Shown: positions 31,982 to 40,725 of the stretch, one piece after another
Numbering within the stretch: the stretch's first letter is position 1
How the letters are laid out: every line of letters starts with the position of its first letter
DNA from: Hymenobacter piscis
GTDB lineage: Bacteria > Bacteroidota > Bacteroidia > Cytophagales > Hymenobacteraceae
NCBI RefSeq assembly: GCF_018760735.1
Contig: NZ_JAHHZN010000017.1
Location: forward strand, 32,578 to 96,577
Length of the DNA stretch: 64,000 nucleotides
Direction of reading: 5' to 3'
Notes under the pieces: generated by a model
Told to the model about the DNA's origin: nothing
The model's input: the letters and a program-made list of their open reading frames with translations, nothing else
Database searches by the model: none
Position numbers and translations under genes: made by a program

Positions 31982-34900
31982 ATGCCCGCTTCCCTCCCCG
32001 ACCTGCCCCTGTTCACCGCCGCCCCGCCCCGGCCGGCCGCCGTGCCCCTGCCCGATGCCACGCCCTTTCTGGCGCGCATGGCCCGGGAGCTGGTGGCCCA
32101 GTACGGCCCCACCGGCGAGCTATCGGATCTGGTGGTGGTGGTGCCCACGCGGCGGGCGGTGGTGTATCTGCAGAACGAGCTGAGTCTGGCCGCCGAGGCC
32201 GGGCAGGCGGTGTGGAGCCCCCGGGTGGCGGCCATGGAAGACTACATGGTGGAGCTGGCCGGCGTGCAGGTGGAGGAGCCCATTGCCCTGCAACTGCTGC
32301 TGTTCGAAATCCTGCGCGACATCGACCCCCACCTCGATTTCGACCAGTTCGTGGGCTGGTCGGCGCTGCTGCTCCAGGACTTCTCCAGCCTCGACCAGAA
32401 CCTGGCCTCGCCCCGCAAGGTGTTCGAGTACCTGAGTCAGGCCAAGGCCCTGGAACGCTGGGACCTGGGGGCAGAATTCCAGCCCCCGACCACCACCACT
32501 GCCTACTTCCGCTTCTGGGACGACCTCGAAAAAGTGTACCGCCGCCTCCAGAAGCGCATGCGCCAGGACCGCCTGGCCTACCCCGGCCTGGCCTACCGCC
32601 TGGCCCAGCGCCGGGTGCGCGAGCGGCTCGAGGCTGGTGAGGAGCTGCCCCGCCACGTGTTCGTGGGCCTGGGCTTCCTCTCCAAGGCCGAGGAGCGCCT
32701 GATTCGGCGGCTACGTAAGGCGGGCCGGGCCGAGGTCTATTTCGACGGCGACGCCTTCTACCTGGAAGGCGGCTCGCCCAACCGCGCCGGCCAGCACCTG
32801 CGCCGCTACCACGACGTGCTGGATTTGCCCTGGGAGAACTTCGGGGGGCCGGCCGAGCTGCTGCGCCAGCTGCCCCGCACGGTGCGGCTGGTGGGCGTGG
32901 CCAACTCCTCCATGCAGGGCAAGGTGGCCGGCCAGCTCCTGGCCGAGTCGCGCCGGGCCAACCCGCGGGCCAAGGTGGCCGTGGTGCTGCCCGACGAAAC
33001 CCTGCTGCTGCCCGTGCTCCACGGCCTGCCCCCGCGCGAGGTGCCCGAGTACAACGTCACGATGGGCCTCAACTTCCAGAGCACGCCCCTGTTCAACCTC
33101 GTGGATCTGCTGTTTGAAGTGCACCTGACGGGCGTGCGCGAGGGTTCCCCGGAAACGGGCTACGGCGTGCCGCGCTACCACCACGTGGCCGTGAGCAAGC
33201 TGCTCCAGCACCCGTTTCTGCGCCGCTACCAGCGCTGGCTTGACCAGCAGCCCGACCCCGCCGGCCACGGCCTGCTTGATAGGGTGTGCCGCACCATCAT
33301 CCAGCGCCACGCCGTGCTGCTGCCGGCCGAGGAGCTGGTGGAAATGGGCGGCGGCCACGAGTTACTGCAGGCCCTGTTTGCCACCTGGGACAACTGCGAC
33401 GACATCATCCGGGCCTGCTACACGCTCATCGACCTGCTCAAAAAGGCTTACCAGGACCAGCATTCGGCCATTGAGGCGGAGTACCTCTACCTGTTCTTTA
33501 CGCTGGTCAAGCGCCTCGATTCGGTGTTCGACTGCCGGGAGCAGCGCCTGTCGGTGCGCTCGTTCCGGCGGTTTTTGTACGAGCAGATGAAGAGCACCCG
33601 CCTGCCCTTCAGCGGGGAGCCCATTGCCGACGTGCAGGTGATGGGCCTGCTCGAAACCCGGGCCCTGGATTTCGACCACGTCATTATCCTGAGCTGCAAC
33701 GAGAACGTGCTGCCGGCTCCCAAGCGCCACAGCTCCCTGTTCCCCTACGACGTGCTCACCACCTTCGGTCTGCCCACCTACGCCGACCACGAGGCCGCCA
33801 CCGCCCACCAGTTCTGGCGCCTGCTCCAGCGCGCCCGCCAGGTCGATTTGCTCCACATTCTGCCCGGGGCCGAGGGCACCCGCACCGGCGAGCGAAGCCG
33901 CTTTCTGCTCCAGCTCGAAAACGACCTGGCCCTCCAGAACCCCGCCCTGGAGCTGCTGGATCTGACCGTAACGACGAATGAGTTGCTAGTTGTTGGTGGT
34001 CAGTTGTCAGTTGAAGACGACGAGTTACCGACCAGCTCACCCCAAAACGAACTGACAACCAACCACCAACAACTAACAACAACCAACCACCAACTGACAA
34101 CCAGCAACCAGCAACTAACAACTAACAACCAACAACTAACAACTGACCTGGTCCTCGAAAAGGATACCGGCATGCTGCTGGCGTTGCGGGAGCTGCTCAT
34201 CAAGGGCCTCTCGCCCACGGCCCTCAACCAGTACCTGAGCTGCTCCCTGCAATTCTACTTCCGGCGCATTGCCCGGTTCAAGGAGAACGAGGAAGTGGAG
34301 GAAGCCCTGGGCCCCGATGGGTTCGGGACGGTGGTGCACGAGGCCCTAGAGGAGCTGCTGACGCCGTTTTCGCAGCAGCAGACGTCCCAGGCCCCGCCTC
34401 TGACCGAGTCCGACATTGCCGGTCTGGTGGCCCTGGCGCCCATTATGGTGGCCAAGGCCCTGCGCAAGGAGGAAGCCGGCCGCCACGCCCGCGCCGACGA
34501 GGGCCTCAACCACGTGCTGGGCCAGGTGGCCGGCCAGCTGGTGCGCCGCTACTTCGAGAGCCTGCGGGAGCTGGAAGGCGGCCTGCCCCTGCGCGTGCAA
34601 AGCCTCGAAGAAGCCCTCCAGACTACCGTATACGTGGCCTTATCCGACGGCGAGAAGCTGCCCGTGAGTCTGGTCGGGTTTGCCGACCGGGTAGACCAGC
34701 TGCCCGACGGTCGCCTGCGCATCGTGGATTATAAAACGGGCCTCGTGGAGAAAAGCCACCTGCAGCTGCTCAAGCGCGGCGAAGCCCCCGCCGACGCCGT
34801 GCAACGCCTGCTCACCGACGCCACCCCGGCCGCCGACAAAGTGCGGCAACTCTGGCTCTACCGCTTCCTGCTGGCCCAGCAGGGCCGCCCCGCCGCCGAC

Positions 34901-35113
34901 GCGGCCATCATCTCCCTGCGCAACCTCGGCGCCGGCCCCATGTCGGCCGACATGAGCTTCCTCACGGCCGACGGCCAGGAGTTCGGGCGCCACAGCGAGG
35001 AGCTGCTGGGCCAGCTGGTGCGCCGCATCCTCGACCCCGCCGAACCCATCCGCAAAACCGACGACCTCGATAAGTGCCAGTACTGCGCTTACAAGGGGAT
35101 TTGCGCGCGGTAA
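31982..35113 (+). CDS. addB: AddB-like PD-(D/E)xK nuclease/inactive helicase
   Basis: The 1043-residue protein begins with a degenerate SF1 domain: VVVVPTRRAVVYLQNEL stands where a helicase would carry its motifs, and no Walker A is visible. It ends with a RecB-type nuclease (VGFADRVDQL ... LRIVDYKTG, about 895-920). Cysteines are placed as in the AddB iron-sulfur staple: one in YLSCSLQFYF (about 755) and three in CQYCAYKGIC (1032, 1035, 1041). It should pair with the AddA-like protein. Residues about 666-722 are a heptapeptide repeat (LTTNNQQ type) encoded by an intergenic-style repeat. Gene symbol by analogy. Confidence 0.85.
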   Translation: MPASLPDLPLFTAAPPRPAAVPLPDATPFLARMARELVAQYGPTGELSDLVVVVPTRRAVVYLQNELSLAAEAGQAVWSPRVAAMEDYMVELAGVQVEEPIALQLLLFEILRDIDPHLDFDQFVGWSALLLQDFSSLDQNLASPRKVFEYLSQAKALERWDLGAEFQPPTTTTAYFRFWDDLEKVYRRLQKRMRQDRLAYPGLAYRLAQRRVRERLEAGEELPRHVFVGLGFLSKAEERLIRRLRKAGRAEVYFDGDAFYLEGGSPNRAGQHLRRYHDVLDLPWENFGGPAELLRQLPRTVRLVGVANSSMQGKVAGQLLAESRRANPRAKVAVVLPDETLLLPVLHGLPPREVPEYNVTMGLNFQSTPLFNLVDLLFEVHLTGVREGSPETGYGVPRYHHVAVSKLLQHPFLRRYQRWLDQQPDPAGHGLLDRVCRTIIQRHAVLLPAEELVEMGGGHELLQALFATWDNCDDIIRACYTLIDLLKKAYQDQHSAIEAEYLYLFFTLVKRLDSVFDCREQRLSVRSFRRFLYEQMKSTRLPFSGEPIADVQVMGLLETRALDFDHVIILSCNENVLPAPKRHSSLFPYDVLTTFGLPTYADHEAATAHQFWRLLQRARQVDLLHILPGAEGTRTGERSRFLLQLENDLALQNPALELLDLTVTTNELLVVGGQLSVEDDELPTSSPQNELTTNHQQLTTTNHQLTTSNQQLTTNNQQLTTDLVLEKDTGMLLALRELLIKGLSPTALNQYLSCSLQFYFRRIARFKENEEVEEALGPDGFGTVVHEALEELLTPFSQQQTSQAPPLTESDIAGLVALAPIMVAKALRKEEAGRHARADEGLNHVLGQVAGQLVRRYFESLRELEGGLPLRVQSLEEALQTTVYVALSDGEKLPVSLVGFADRVDQLPDGRLRIVDYKTGLVEKSHLQLLKRGEAPADAVQRLLTDATPAADKVRQLWLYRFLLAQQGRPAADAAIISLRNLGAGPMSADMSFLTADGQEFGRHSEELLGQLVRRILDPAEPIRKTDDLDKCQYCAYKGICAR
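33979..34148. repeat. Heptamer-arm inverted repeat inside the addB-like gene
   Basis: Left arm (33982-34013): TTGCTAG, TTGTTGG, TGGTCAG, TTGTCAG. Right arm (34050-34148): about 14 units such as ACTGACA, ACCAACA, ACTAACA and ACCAGCA. The left arm is an almost perfect reverse complement of the first 30 bases of the right arm. No stop codon arises in the coding frame. Confidence 0.88.
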
Positions 35114-35160
35114 GCACTTGCGTAAACCGTACCTTCGCGCTTCCCTCTCACTTATATCCC

Positions 35161-36243
35161 ATGTCTTCTTCCATTATGAACAGTAACCTCACGAAATCTT
35201 ACCAAGACTTCTGGGTCTGGTTTCAGAAAAAAGAGAAGACGTTTTTTCTCGCATTACAAGAAGGGAAGCATATTGAGCAAGCCTTCTTCGATAAGTTGTC
35301 GCCTAAGCTAGACATAGTTAAAGAGGGGTTTTATTTTTTGGCGGGGATGGCAGACGATAAAACCGCTGAGTTGGTTTTAACCGCTGATGGTGTCATCCAA
35401 AATATTGTTTTTGTAGAAGAGCTTGTCCGCGCCGCGCCGGCTATTGCTGGGTGGAAATTTACTGCACTCAAAGCAGCCTCATACATGGATGAGGTAAATA
35501 TTAAGATGGCTGGCTACACCTTCAATGTGAATAATATCAACTTCTACTCTGCTGATGACACTGCCTGCCCTGATGAGGTTAACATTATAGCCGTCCACGA
35601 TGACCTGGAGGTGGAAAATACGGCTACCATCAGCAACGGCGTAGGTATCTTCTTGGATAACTACCTGGGTGAGCTAGATTTTGCGACTGAAATCGACAAC
35701 GTGACGGTCATAAGCCCAAGTGATGCGCAGCAACCACTAATCCCCATTGGAAAACTGAAAGACTTTCTGGCATGGCGAAAAAAGGAGTTTACGGAACGGT
35801 ACGAGGGAATTAGGCACAATACTGAAGACGACGAATACGCTAGTTTTGAAGCGGAGCTTGCCGACGACAAGCGGCTCGTTGCGGTGATGAACACCGACCT
35901 GCTGGCCTGGGATGCCAAGGCGTCTCACCCGTGGATTTTACTGGTCGAAATACCGTATGATGGGGAGCGCACCAACGGAATGCCGGATGAAGAGACGTAC
36001 GAGCTATTGAATCAAATAGAGGAGAGCATCTTAACGGAGCTGAAGGATTCCGAAGGCTACCTCAATGTGGGCAGGCAAACTGCCGATGGTGTCCGGGAAA
36101 TCTACTTTGCCTGCAATGATTTCCGAAAGCCCGCCAAAGTACTGTATCAGATTCAGGCGGACTATTCAACCCAACTTGCCATCAACTACGACATCTATAA
36201 GGATAAGTACTGGCAATCCTTTGCACGCTTCGCTAGCAACTAA
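35161..36243 (+). CDS. DUF695 domain protein
   Basis: The 360-residue cytoplasmic protein has a C-terminal DUF695-like region (PWILLVEIPYDGERTNGMPD then EETYELLNQIEESI) after an N-terminal region beginning YQDFWVWFQKKEKTFFLALQ. Codon use and base composition are more AT-rich than the surrounding genes, which suggests acquisition by transfer. ATG 35161 and ATG 35176 are both possible. TACCTTCG at 35130, one base off the -7 consensus, may be its promoter. The function is unknown. Confidence 0.7.
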   Translation: MSSSIMNSNLTKSYQDFWVWFQKKEKTFFLALQEGKHIEQAFFDKLSPKLDIVKEGFYFLAGMADDKTAELVLTADGVIQNIVFVEELVRAAPAIAGWKFTALKAASYMDEVNIKMAGYTFNVNNINFYSADDTACPDEVNIIAVHDDLEVENTATISNGVGIFLDNYLGELDFATEIDNVTVISPSDAQQPLIPIGKLKDFLAWRKKEFTERYEGIRHNTEDDEYASFEAELADDKRLVAVMNTDLLAWDAKASHPWILLVEIPYDGERTNGMPDEETYELLNQIEESILTELKDSEGYLNVGRQTADGVREIYFACNDFRKPAKVLYQIQADYSTQLAINYDIYKDKYWQSFARFASN

Positions 36244-36345
36244 TCACACCGCGTCTTGCTACTCCCAAGCAGTTTTAAATCAACTCTAAGGGCACCAATG
36301 CTTTCCCCTTTCAGCAATACCTCATCCCTTTAAATTTCCCAGAGT

Positions 36346-36807
36346 ATGTCAACCGCCGTTTCTGATAATGTCAAAGACGAATTCATGCAGGCCGCCATTG
36401 ATGAAGCGCGCCAGGGCCGCCAGGAAGGCGGTATTCCGATTGGCTCGGTGCTCGTGCGCGACGGCAAGCTCGTGAGCCGCGGGCGCAACAAGCGCGTGCA
36501 GGAAGGCAACGCCATCAAGCACGGCGAAATGGACGCCCTGATGAACGCCGGCCGCCAGCGCACCTACCGCGACACGGTGCTTTACACCACCCTGATGCCC
36601 TGCTACATGTGCGCCGGCACCATCGTGCAGTTCAAAATCCCGAAAGTGGTGGTGGGCGAGTCGCGCACCTTCGGCGAGTCGAAAGCCTTCCTGGAAAGCC
36701 ACGGCGTGGAAGTGGAGATTCTCGACCTCGACGAATGCGTGAAGATGATGGAGAGCTTCATCGAAGAAGAGCCCGAGCTCTGGAACGAGGACATTATGGA
36801 GCTGTAA
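36346..36807 (+). CDS. Nucleoside/cytosine deaminase, yeast cytosine-deaminase-like
   Basis: The 153-residue zinc enzyme has HGE (in AIKHGEMDALMNAGR) and PCYMC (in TTLMPCYMCAGTIVQF), the zinc and proton-transfer sites of the cytidine deaminase superfamily. The C-terminal stretch MMESFIEEEPELWNEDI resembles the end of fungal cytosine deaminase FCY1, as do YRDTVLYTTLMPC and VVVGESRTF. Cytosine to uracil deamination is therefore more likely than tRNA A34 editing, though guanine deaminase-like activity is possible. Confidence 0.85.
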   Translation: MSTAVSDNVKDEFMQAAIDEARQGRQEGGIPIGSVLVRDGKLVSRGRNKRVQEGNAIKHGEMDALMNAGRQRTYRDTVLYTTLMPCYMCAGTIVQFKIPKVVVGESRTFGESKAFLESHGVEVEILDLDECVKMMESFIEEEPELWNEDIMEL

Positions 36808-36938
36808 GGTTAAATGTTGGAATCTGGGGAAATGCGGCTGAATGTAGCTGAATGAGAAAACGTGCGTATAGAAGAGCGGATAAGTCTACTTACCAATCCT
36901 GAAATCCGCATTCCCCCACCTTCTCCACACTCTACCTT

Positions 36939-37250
36939 ATGCCTGATTCCAGCCCCGCCTTTGCCGCTACCAAAAAGTGCCCCCACTGTGGCCGCTGGAC
37001 CGAGTGGCAGCAGCAGCCCACCGACCGGTGCCAGCACTGCGGGCAGGTACTGGAGCCGCGCCGGGCCGCCAGCGACCAAACCCGTCAGCAGCAGGCCGAT
37101 GCGCCCCTGGCTCCCGTGCTGCTCATCGAAATCAAGCCCGATGATGGCCCGGTCGTGCGGTTTTTCAAGCACATCATCCGGAGCGGGCAACTGGCTTTTG
37201 CCGCCATCATGGCCTTCTTCGTGTGGCTGGTAACGGTGGCGGCCGGGTGA
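36939..37250 (+). CDS. Small zinc-ribbon membrane protein
   Basis: The 103-residue protein has an N-terminal treble-clef-like ribbon (KKCPHCGRW ... DRCQHCGQVLEPRR, two CxxC pairs) and a single C-terminal membrane helix (LAFAAIMAFFVWLVTVAAG). Its TGA stop overlaps the GTG of the next gene in GTGA, so the two are translationally coupled. The function is unknown. Confidence 0.75.
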   Translation: MPDSSPAFAATKKCPHCGRWTEWQQQPTDRCQHCGQVLEPRRAASDQTRQQQADAPLAPVLLIEIKPDDGPVVRFFKHIIRSGQLAFAAIMAFFVWLVTVAAG

Positions 37251-37657
37251 AACGCCTGCCGGCCGAGCTGCGCCAGCCCTTGTTCTGGACGGGAGTGGGA
37301 CTATACCTGCTGGCCCTTGCCCAGAAACGCGGCGGACCGCTGCTGCACCTGAGCTGGTGGCCCACTGCGCTCAACGGCCAACTCACCGACGTGCTGACGC
37401 TGCCGCTCGAACTCACACTGCTGCTCTGGTGGATGCGACGCTACTATTTTCGACAGCCCCGGTTCGTGTTGCCGACCAGCTGGATTGTCAGCGCCTGGCT
37501 GTTTACGGCCATCTGGTTCGAGGGCATCTGGCCCCGCTTCGATGCCCGCGCCACCGCCGACCCGCTCGACGTGCTGGCCTACGCCCTGGGCGGCCTCATA
37601 TTCTGGCGCTGGCTGAACCGGCCGGCACCCACCGACCCCAATCAAACCCAACCCTGA
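37247..37657 (+). CDS. Small integral membrane protein
   Basis: The 136-residue protein has about four hydrophobic helices (FWTGVGLYLLALAQ, VLTLPLELTLLLWWM, WIVSAWLFTAIWFEGIW, LDVLAYALGGLIFWRWL). Similar short Bacteroidota proteins are sometimes labelled magnesium-citrate transporter, without evidence I can see here. The start is GTG 37247 in a GTGA overlap with the zinc-ribbon gene; an upstream GTG at 37223 is possible but less likely. The pair probably acts together at the inner membrane. Confidence 0.72.
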   Translation: MKRLPAELRQPLFWTGVGLYLLALAQKRGGPLLHLSWWPTALNGQLTDVLTLPLELTLLLWWMRRYYFRQPRFVLPTSWIVSAWLFTAIWFEGIWPRFDARATADPLDVLAYALGGLIFWRWLNRPAPTDPNQTQP

Positions 37658-37768
37658 GCCCGTTTTTGCGCGTATACATGCTCATTCTGGCCCCGCCGGC
37701 ACCCCGCCGACGGGGCTTTGCGTTGCCGCTGCCCGGCGCAGCTCCGGGCTAAAAAACTCCGCCAGCAT

Positions 37769-37806
37769 TCCTGCAAACTCCTGGCTCCTAGCTCCTCACT
37801 ACTACT
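37769..37806. repeat. Solo CTCCTAG heptamer arm
   Basis: AACTCCTGG, CTCCTAG, CTCCTCA and CTACTAC repeat the unit seen in the right arm at 3767. It lies just before the mscS start. Confidence 0.5.
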
Positions 37807-37816
37807 TCCACACTAC

Positions 37817-38641
37817 ATGCTTGCCGATTTACACCGCGTTCTGACTGCCTATTGGGAACAGTTTCTGTTTATGCTTCCGAAGCTGGGGCTGGCCCTGGTG
37901 CTGCTGGCCGTGGGACTGGTAATTGCCAACCGCCTGAGCCGCCTGCTGGGCCAGCGCCTGCACCGCCGCTCCGCCGACCCGCTGCTGGCCGATTTCCTGA
38001 CCCGCATCAGCCAGTGGGTACTGGGGCTGATTGCCCTGCTGGTGGCCCTGAATGTGCTCGGGTTTTCGGGCATCGTGGGCAGCCTGGTGGGAGCGGCCGG
38101 CGTCTCGGCCTTTATTGTGGGCTTTGCCTTCAAGGACATTGCCGAGAACTTTCTGGCCGGGGTGATTCTGGCCTTCAACCGGCCGTTTCGCATCGATGAC
38201 ACCGTGCAGATCAAGGATCAGGTGGGCCACGTGGTAGCCCTCAACCTGCGTACCACGCTCATGCGCACCTTCGACGGCAAGCATATTTTCCTGCCCAATT
38301 CGATGGTGCTCAAGGAGCCCCTCATCAACTTTACCCGCGACGGCGACCTGCGCATGGATTTCCTGGTAACGGTCGAAATCGGCCCGCAGGCCACTCCGGA
38401 TGTGGCCACCGGCATCATTCTGAACTATCTGCGCACCGTGCCCGAGGTGCAGGAAGGGCTGCGCGCGCCCTACGTCAACCTGGAGAAAGCCACCGCCACT
38501 ACCGCCGACCTGCGCGTCTACTGCTGGGGCGACGCCGAGGATTACCGCCGGGGCGTGCTTCAGTTCAAAAGCCGGCTCATGCAGCAGGTCAAACAGGAAC
38601 TGCTCGGCGCCGGCCTCAACGTTCCTACCCTGGCAGGATAG
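37817..38641 (+). CDS. mscS: MscS-family mechanosensitive channel
   Basis: The 274-residue inner-membrane protein has three N-terminal helices and the pore-lining TM3 signature GIVGSLVGAAGVSAFIVGFA then FKDIAENFLAG (about 88-118). A beta domain follows (FRIDDTVQIKDQVGHVVAL ... FLPNSMVLKEPLINFTR), then an alpha/beta domain. It should open under membrane tension to release solutes during osmotic downshock. Its length matches the minimal E. coli MscS. Confidence 0.93.
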   Translation: MLADLHRVLTAYWEQFLFMLPKLGLALVLLAVGLVIANRLSRLLGQRLHRRSADPLLADFLTRISQWVLGLIALLVALNVLGFSGIVGSLVGAAGVSAFIVGFAFKDIAENFLAGVILAFNRPFRIDDTVQIKDQVGHVVALNLRTTLMRTFDGKHIFLPNSMVLKEPLINFTRDGDLRMDFLVTVEIGPQATPDVATGIILNYLRTVPEVQEGLRAPYVNLEKATATTADLRVYCWGDAEDYRRGVLQFKSRLMQQVKQELLGAGLNVPTLAG

Positions 38642-38644
38642 TAT

Positions 38645-38717
38645 CAGTTGCCAGTTGTCAGTGGTTAGTTGGTCGTTCTGGCAACTGGCAACTGGCAACT
38701 GGCAACTGGCAACTATC
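38645..38717. repeat. Heptamer-arm inverted repeat (TTGCCAG / CTGGCAA)
   Basis: Left arm (38647-38674): TTGCCAG, TTGTCAG, TGGTTAG, TTGGTCG. Right arm (38678-38712): five perfect CTGGCAA units. The unit is the same kind that invades the addA-like and addB-like genes. Confidence 0.9.
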
Positions 38718-38783
38718 ATCCGACCGTGTTTTTCGTTAGGTTGCGGATTCATTGCCGGGCTGCTGTCCCTCCACTGCGCGCCT

Positions 38784-40568
38784 ATGCCACAGAATACGAT
38801 TCACCGCTTGCTGCTGCCGCTCCTGCTCTGGCGCGTGCGTCACCTCAGCGACCGGGTGTACCTGATTCTGGTGAGCATTCTGGTGGGCGTGCTGGCGGGC
38901 CTGGCGGCGGTGCTGCTCAAAACCCTGGTTCACGACTCCCAGCACCTGCTCACGGCCTGGGTGCCGGCCCGGTACCAGGTGTTTACGAATTCCTTCTACC
39001 CCATCATCGGCATTGCCCTCACGGTGCTGTTTACGCGCTATTTTCTGGGCGGCAACCTCGGGCGGGGCATCGGCCCGATCATCTACAACATTGCCCGCCA
39101 GGGCAGCGTGGTACCGCGCAGCAAGCTGTTTTCCCAGCTCGTTTCGTCGTTTCTGACGGTTACGTTCGGGGGTTCGGCGGGTCTGGAGGCTCCGATTTCG
39201 GTCACGGGCTCGGCCATTGGCTCGAACACGGCCCGGGTGCTGCGCATCGGGCGGCGGGAGCGGCGCCTGCTCACCGGCTGCGGGGCCGCGGCCGGCATTG
39301 CGGCCATCTTCAACTCGCCTATTGCGGGCGTGCTGTTCGCCGTGGAAGTGCTGCTCTCGGAGCTGTCGGCCGCGTTTTTCGTACCCCTGCTCATTTCCTC
39401 GGCCACGGCCACGGTGGTTTCCAAGGCCCTGTACGCGGGCCAGCCCTTCGTGCTCATCACCACCAGCTGGCCCGTGGATGCCGTGCCGCTCTACCTCATG
39501 CTGGCCGTATTCACGGCCCTGCTGTCGGTGTACATGATCCGCGTGTACTTCTGGGCCGACGCGTACTTTGCCCACCTTACCGGCTCGCTGCGCAAGGTGG
39601 TGCTGGGCGGGCTGGCGTTGGGCGGACTGGTGTTCCTGTTTCCGCCCCTCTATGGCGAGGGCTACAACATTGTGCAGCTGCTGCTGGGCGGCCACGCTGA
39701 GCAGCTCACCAGCGGATCCTTGTTCGACGTGTTCAACGACCAGAGCGCCTGGCTGGTGCTGATAGTGGCCGGGGGCAGTATGCTGCTGAAGGTGGTGGCC
39801 ACTACTATTACCATTGGCTCGGGCGGCAACGGGGGCATGTTCGGCTCCTCCCTGTTTGCGGGGGCACTGTGCGGTTTCATCTTCGCCCGCCTCATCAATC
39901 TGAGCGGCCTTTACCCGATTTCGGAGGTGCATTTCATTGTACTGGGCATGGCCGGCACCCTGGCCGGGGTGGTGCACGCCCCGCTCACGGGCATCTTCCT
40001 GATTGCCGAAATTACCGGCGGCTACGCCCTGTTCGTGCCCCTGATGGTGGTAACCTCGGGCTCCTACCTGATTACCCGTTACTTCGAACCCTACTCGGTG
40101 TACACCCGCAAGCTGGTGCAGAAGGGCGTACACGTCAACCAGGACCGCGACCGGAGCCTGCTGGCCCGCCTCGATGTGCGCACCCTGCTCCAGACCGATT
40201 TCTTGGCCGTGGGCCCCGATGATACGCTGGGCGAGCTGGTGAACACCTTCCGCCACGCCTCCCGCAACCTGTTTCCGGTGGTGGACGCCGAGGGCTACCT
40301 GCACGGCATCGTGAGCCTGGACACCGTCCGCGACGCCCTCTTCGACGACGAGCACTACACCACGACCCGCGTGCGCGACCTCATGGACGAGCCCCTGGCC
40401 GTCGTCCGTCCCGACGATACCCTGCTCGACACGCTGCGCTGCATGGAGCAGCTGGGCGCCTGGGCCCTGCCCGTGCTCGACCTGGAAGACCGTTACCTGG
40501 GTTTTCTGCTCAAGTCCACCATCCTGGCCAACTACCGCCGCCAGCTCATCAAGGATAGCGGGGAATAA
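38784..40568 (+). CDS. CLC-type chloride channel/transporter with two CBS domains
   Basis: The 594-residue protein has a CLC membrane core with GGSAGLEAPISVTGSAIGS (the GxExP filter segment with its gating Glu), GSGGNGGMFGSSLFAGALCG (the GxFxP-like segment) and a long helical bundle. Two C-terminal CBS domains follow (about 470-590: LQTDFLAVGPDDTLGELVNT ... VRDLMDEPLAVVRPDDTLLD), which usually bind adenine nucleotides. It could be a Cl-/H+ exchanger or a channel. The ATG at 38784 follows the heptamer repeat. Confidence 0.9.
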   Translation: MPQNTIHRLLLPLLLWRVRHLSDRVYLILVSILVGVLAGLAAVLLKTLVHDSQHLLTAWVPARYQVFTNSFYPIIGIALTVLFTRYFLGGNLGRGIGPIIYNIARQGSVVPRSKLFSQLVSSFLTVTFGGSAGLEAPISVTGSAIGSNTARVLRIGRRERRLLTGCGAAAGIAAIFNSPIAGVLFAVEVLLSELSAAFFVPLLISSATATVVSKALYAGQPFVLITTSWPVDAVPLYLMLAVFTALLSVYMIRVYFWADAYFAHLTGSLRKVVLGGLALGGLVFLFPPLYGEGYNIVQLLLGGHAEQLTSGSLFDVFNDQSAWLVLIVAGGSMLLKVVATTITIGSGGNGGMFGSSLFAGALCGFIFARLINLSGLYPISEVHFIVLGMAGTLAGVVHAPLTGIFLIAEITGGYALFVPLMVVTSGSYLITRYFEPYSVYTRKLVQKGVHVNQDRDRSLLARLDVRTLLQTDFLAVGPDDTLGELVNTFRHASRNLFPVVDAEGYLHGIVSLDTVRDALFDDEHYTTTRVRDLMDEPLAVVRPDDTLLDTLRCMEQLGAWALPVLDLEDRYLGFLLKSTILANYRRQLIKDSGE

Positions 40569-40725
40569 TAGGCGAATGTGGGTTGAATGTGGGTTGAATG
40601 TGGACAATATGCGGAATGTGGCGAATTCAAGTTGGATGATGCCGTAATTTGCGGGCGCCACCTTCGTGACCGGGCCCAACAGTTCGCACATTCGTCCTCA
40701 TTTTTCACATTCCGCACCTTACAAT
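40566..40725. repeat. GAATGTG-unit inverted repeat between clc and rnhA
   Basis: GAATGTGGGTT occurs twice and GAATGTGG twice more at 40574-40630. CACATTCG and CACATTCCGCAC occur at 40687-40720 in inverted orientation. The right arm directly precedes the RNase HI start. Confidence 0.65.

Noticed and set aside
38736..40691. 651-codon minus-strand frame opposite the CLC gene
   Set aside because: Composition (Gln/His/Glu-rich) is a codon shadow, while the plus strand encodes recognisable CLC and CBS domains.
40666..40725. GTG 40666 as the start of RNase HI
   Set aside because: The added residues are encoded by the CACATTC repeat arm and lie upstream of the normal RNase HI N-terminus.
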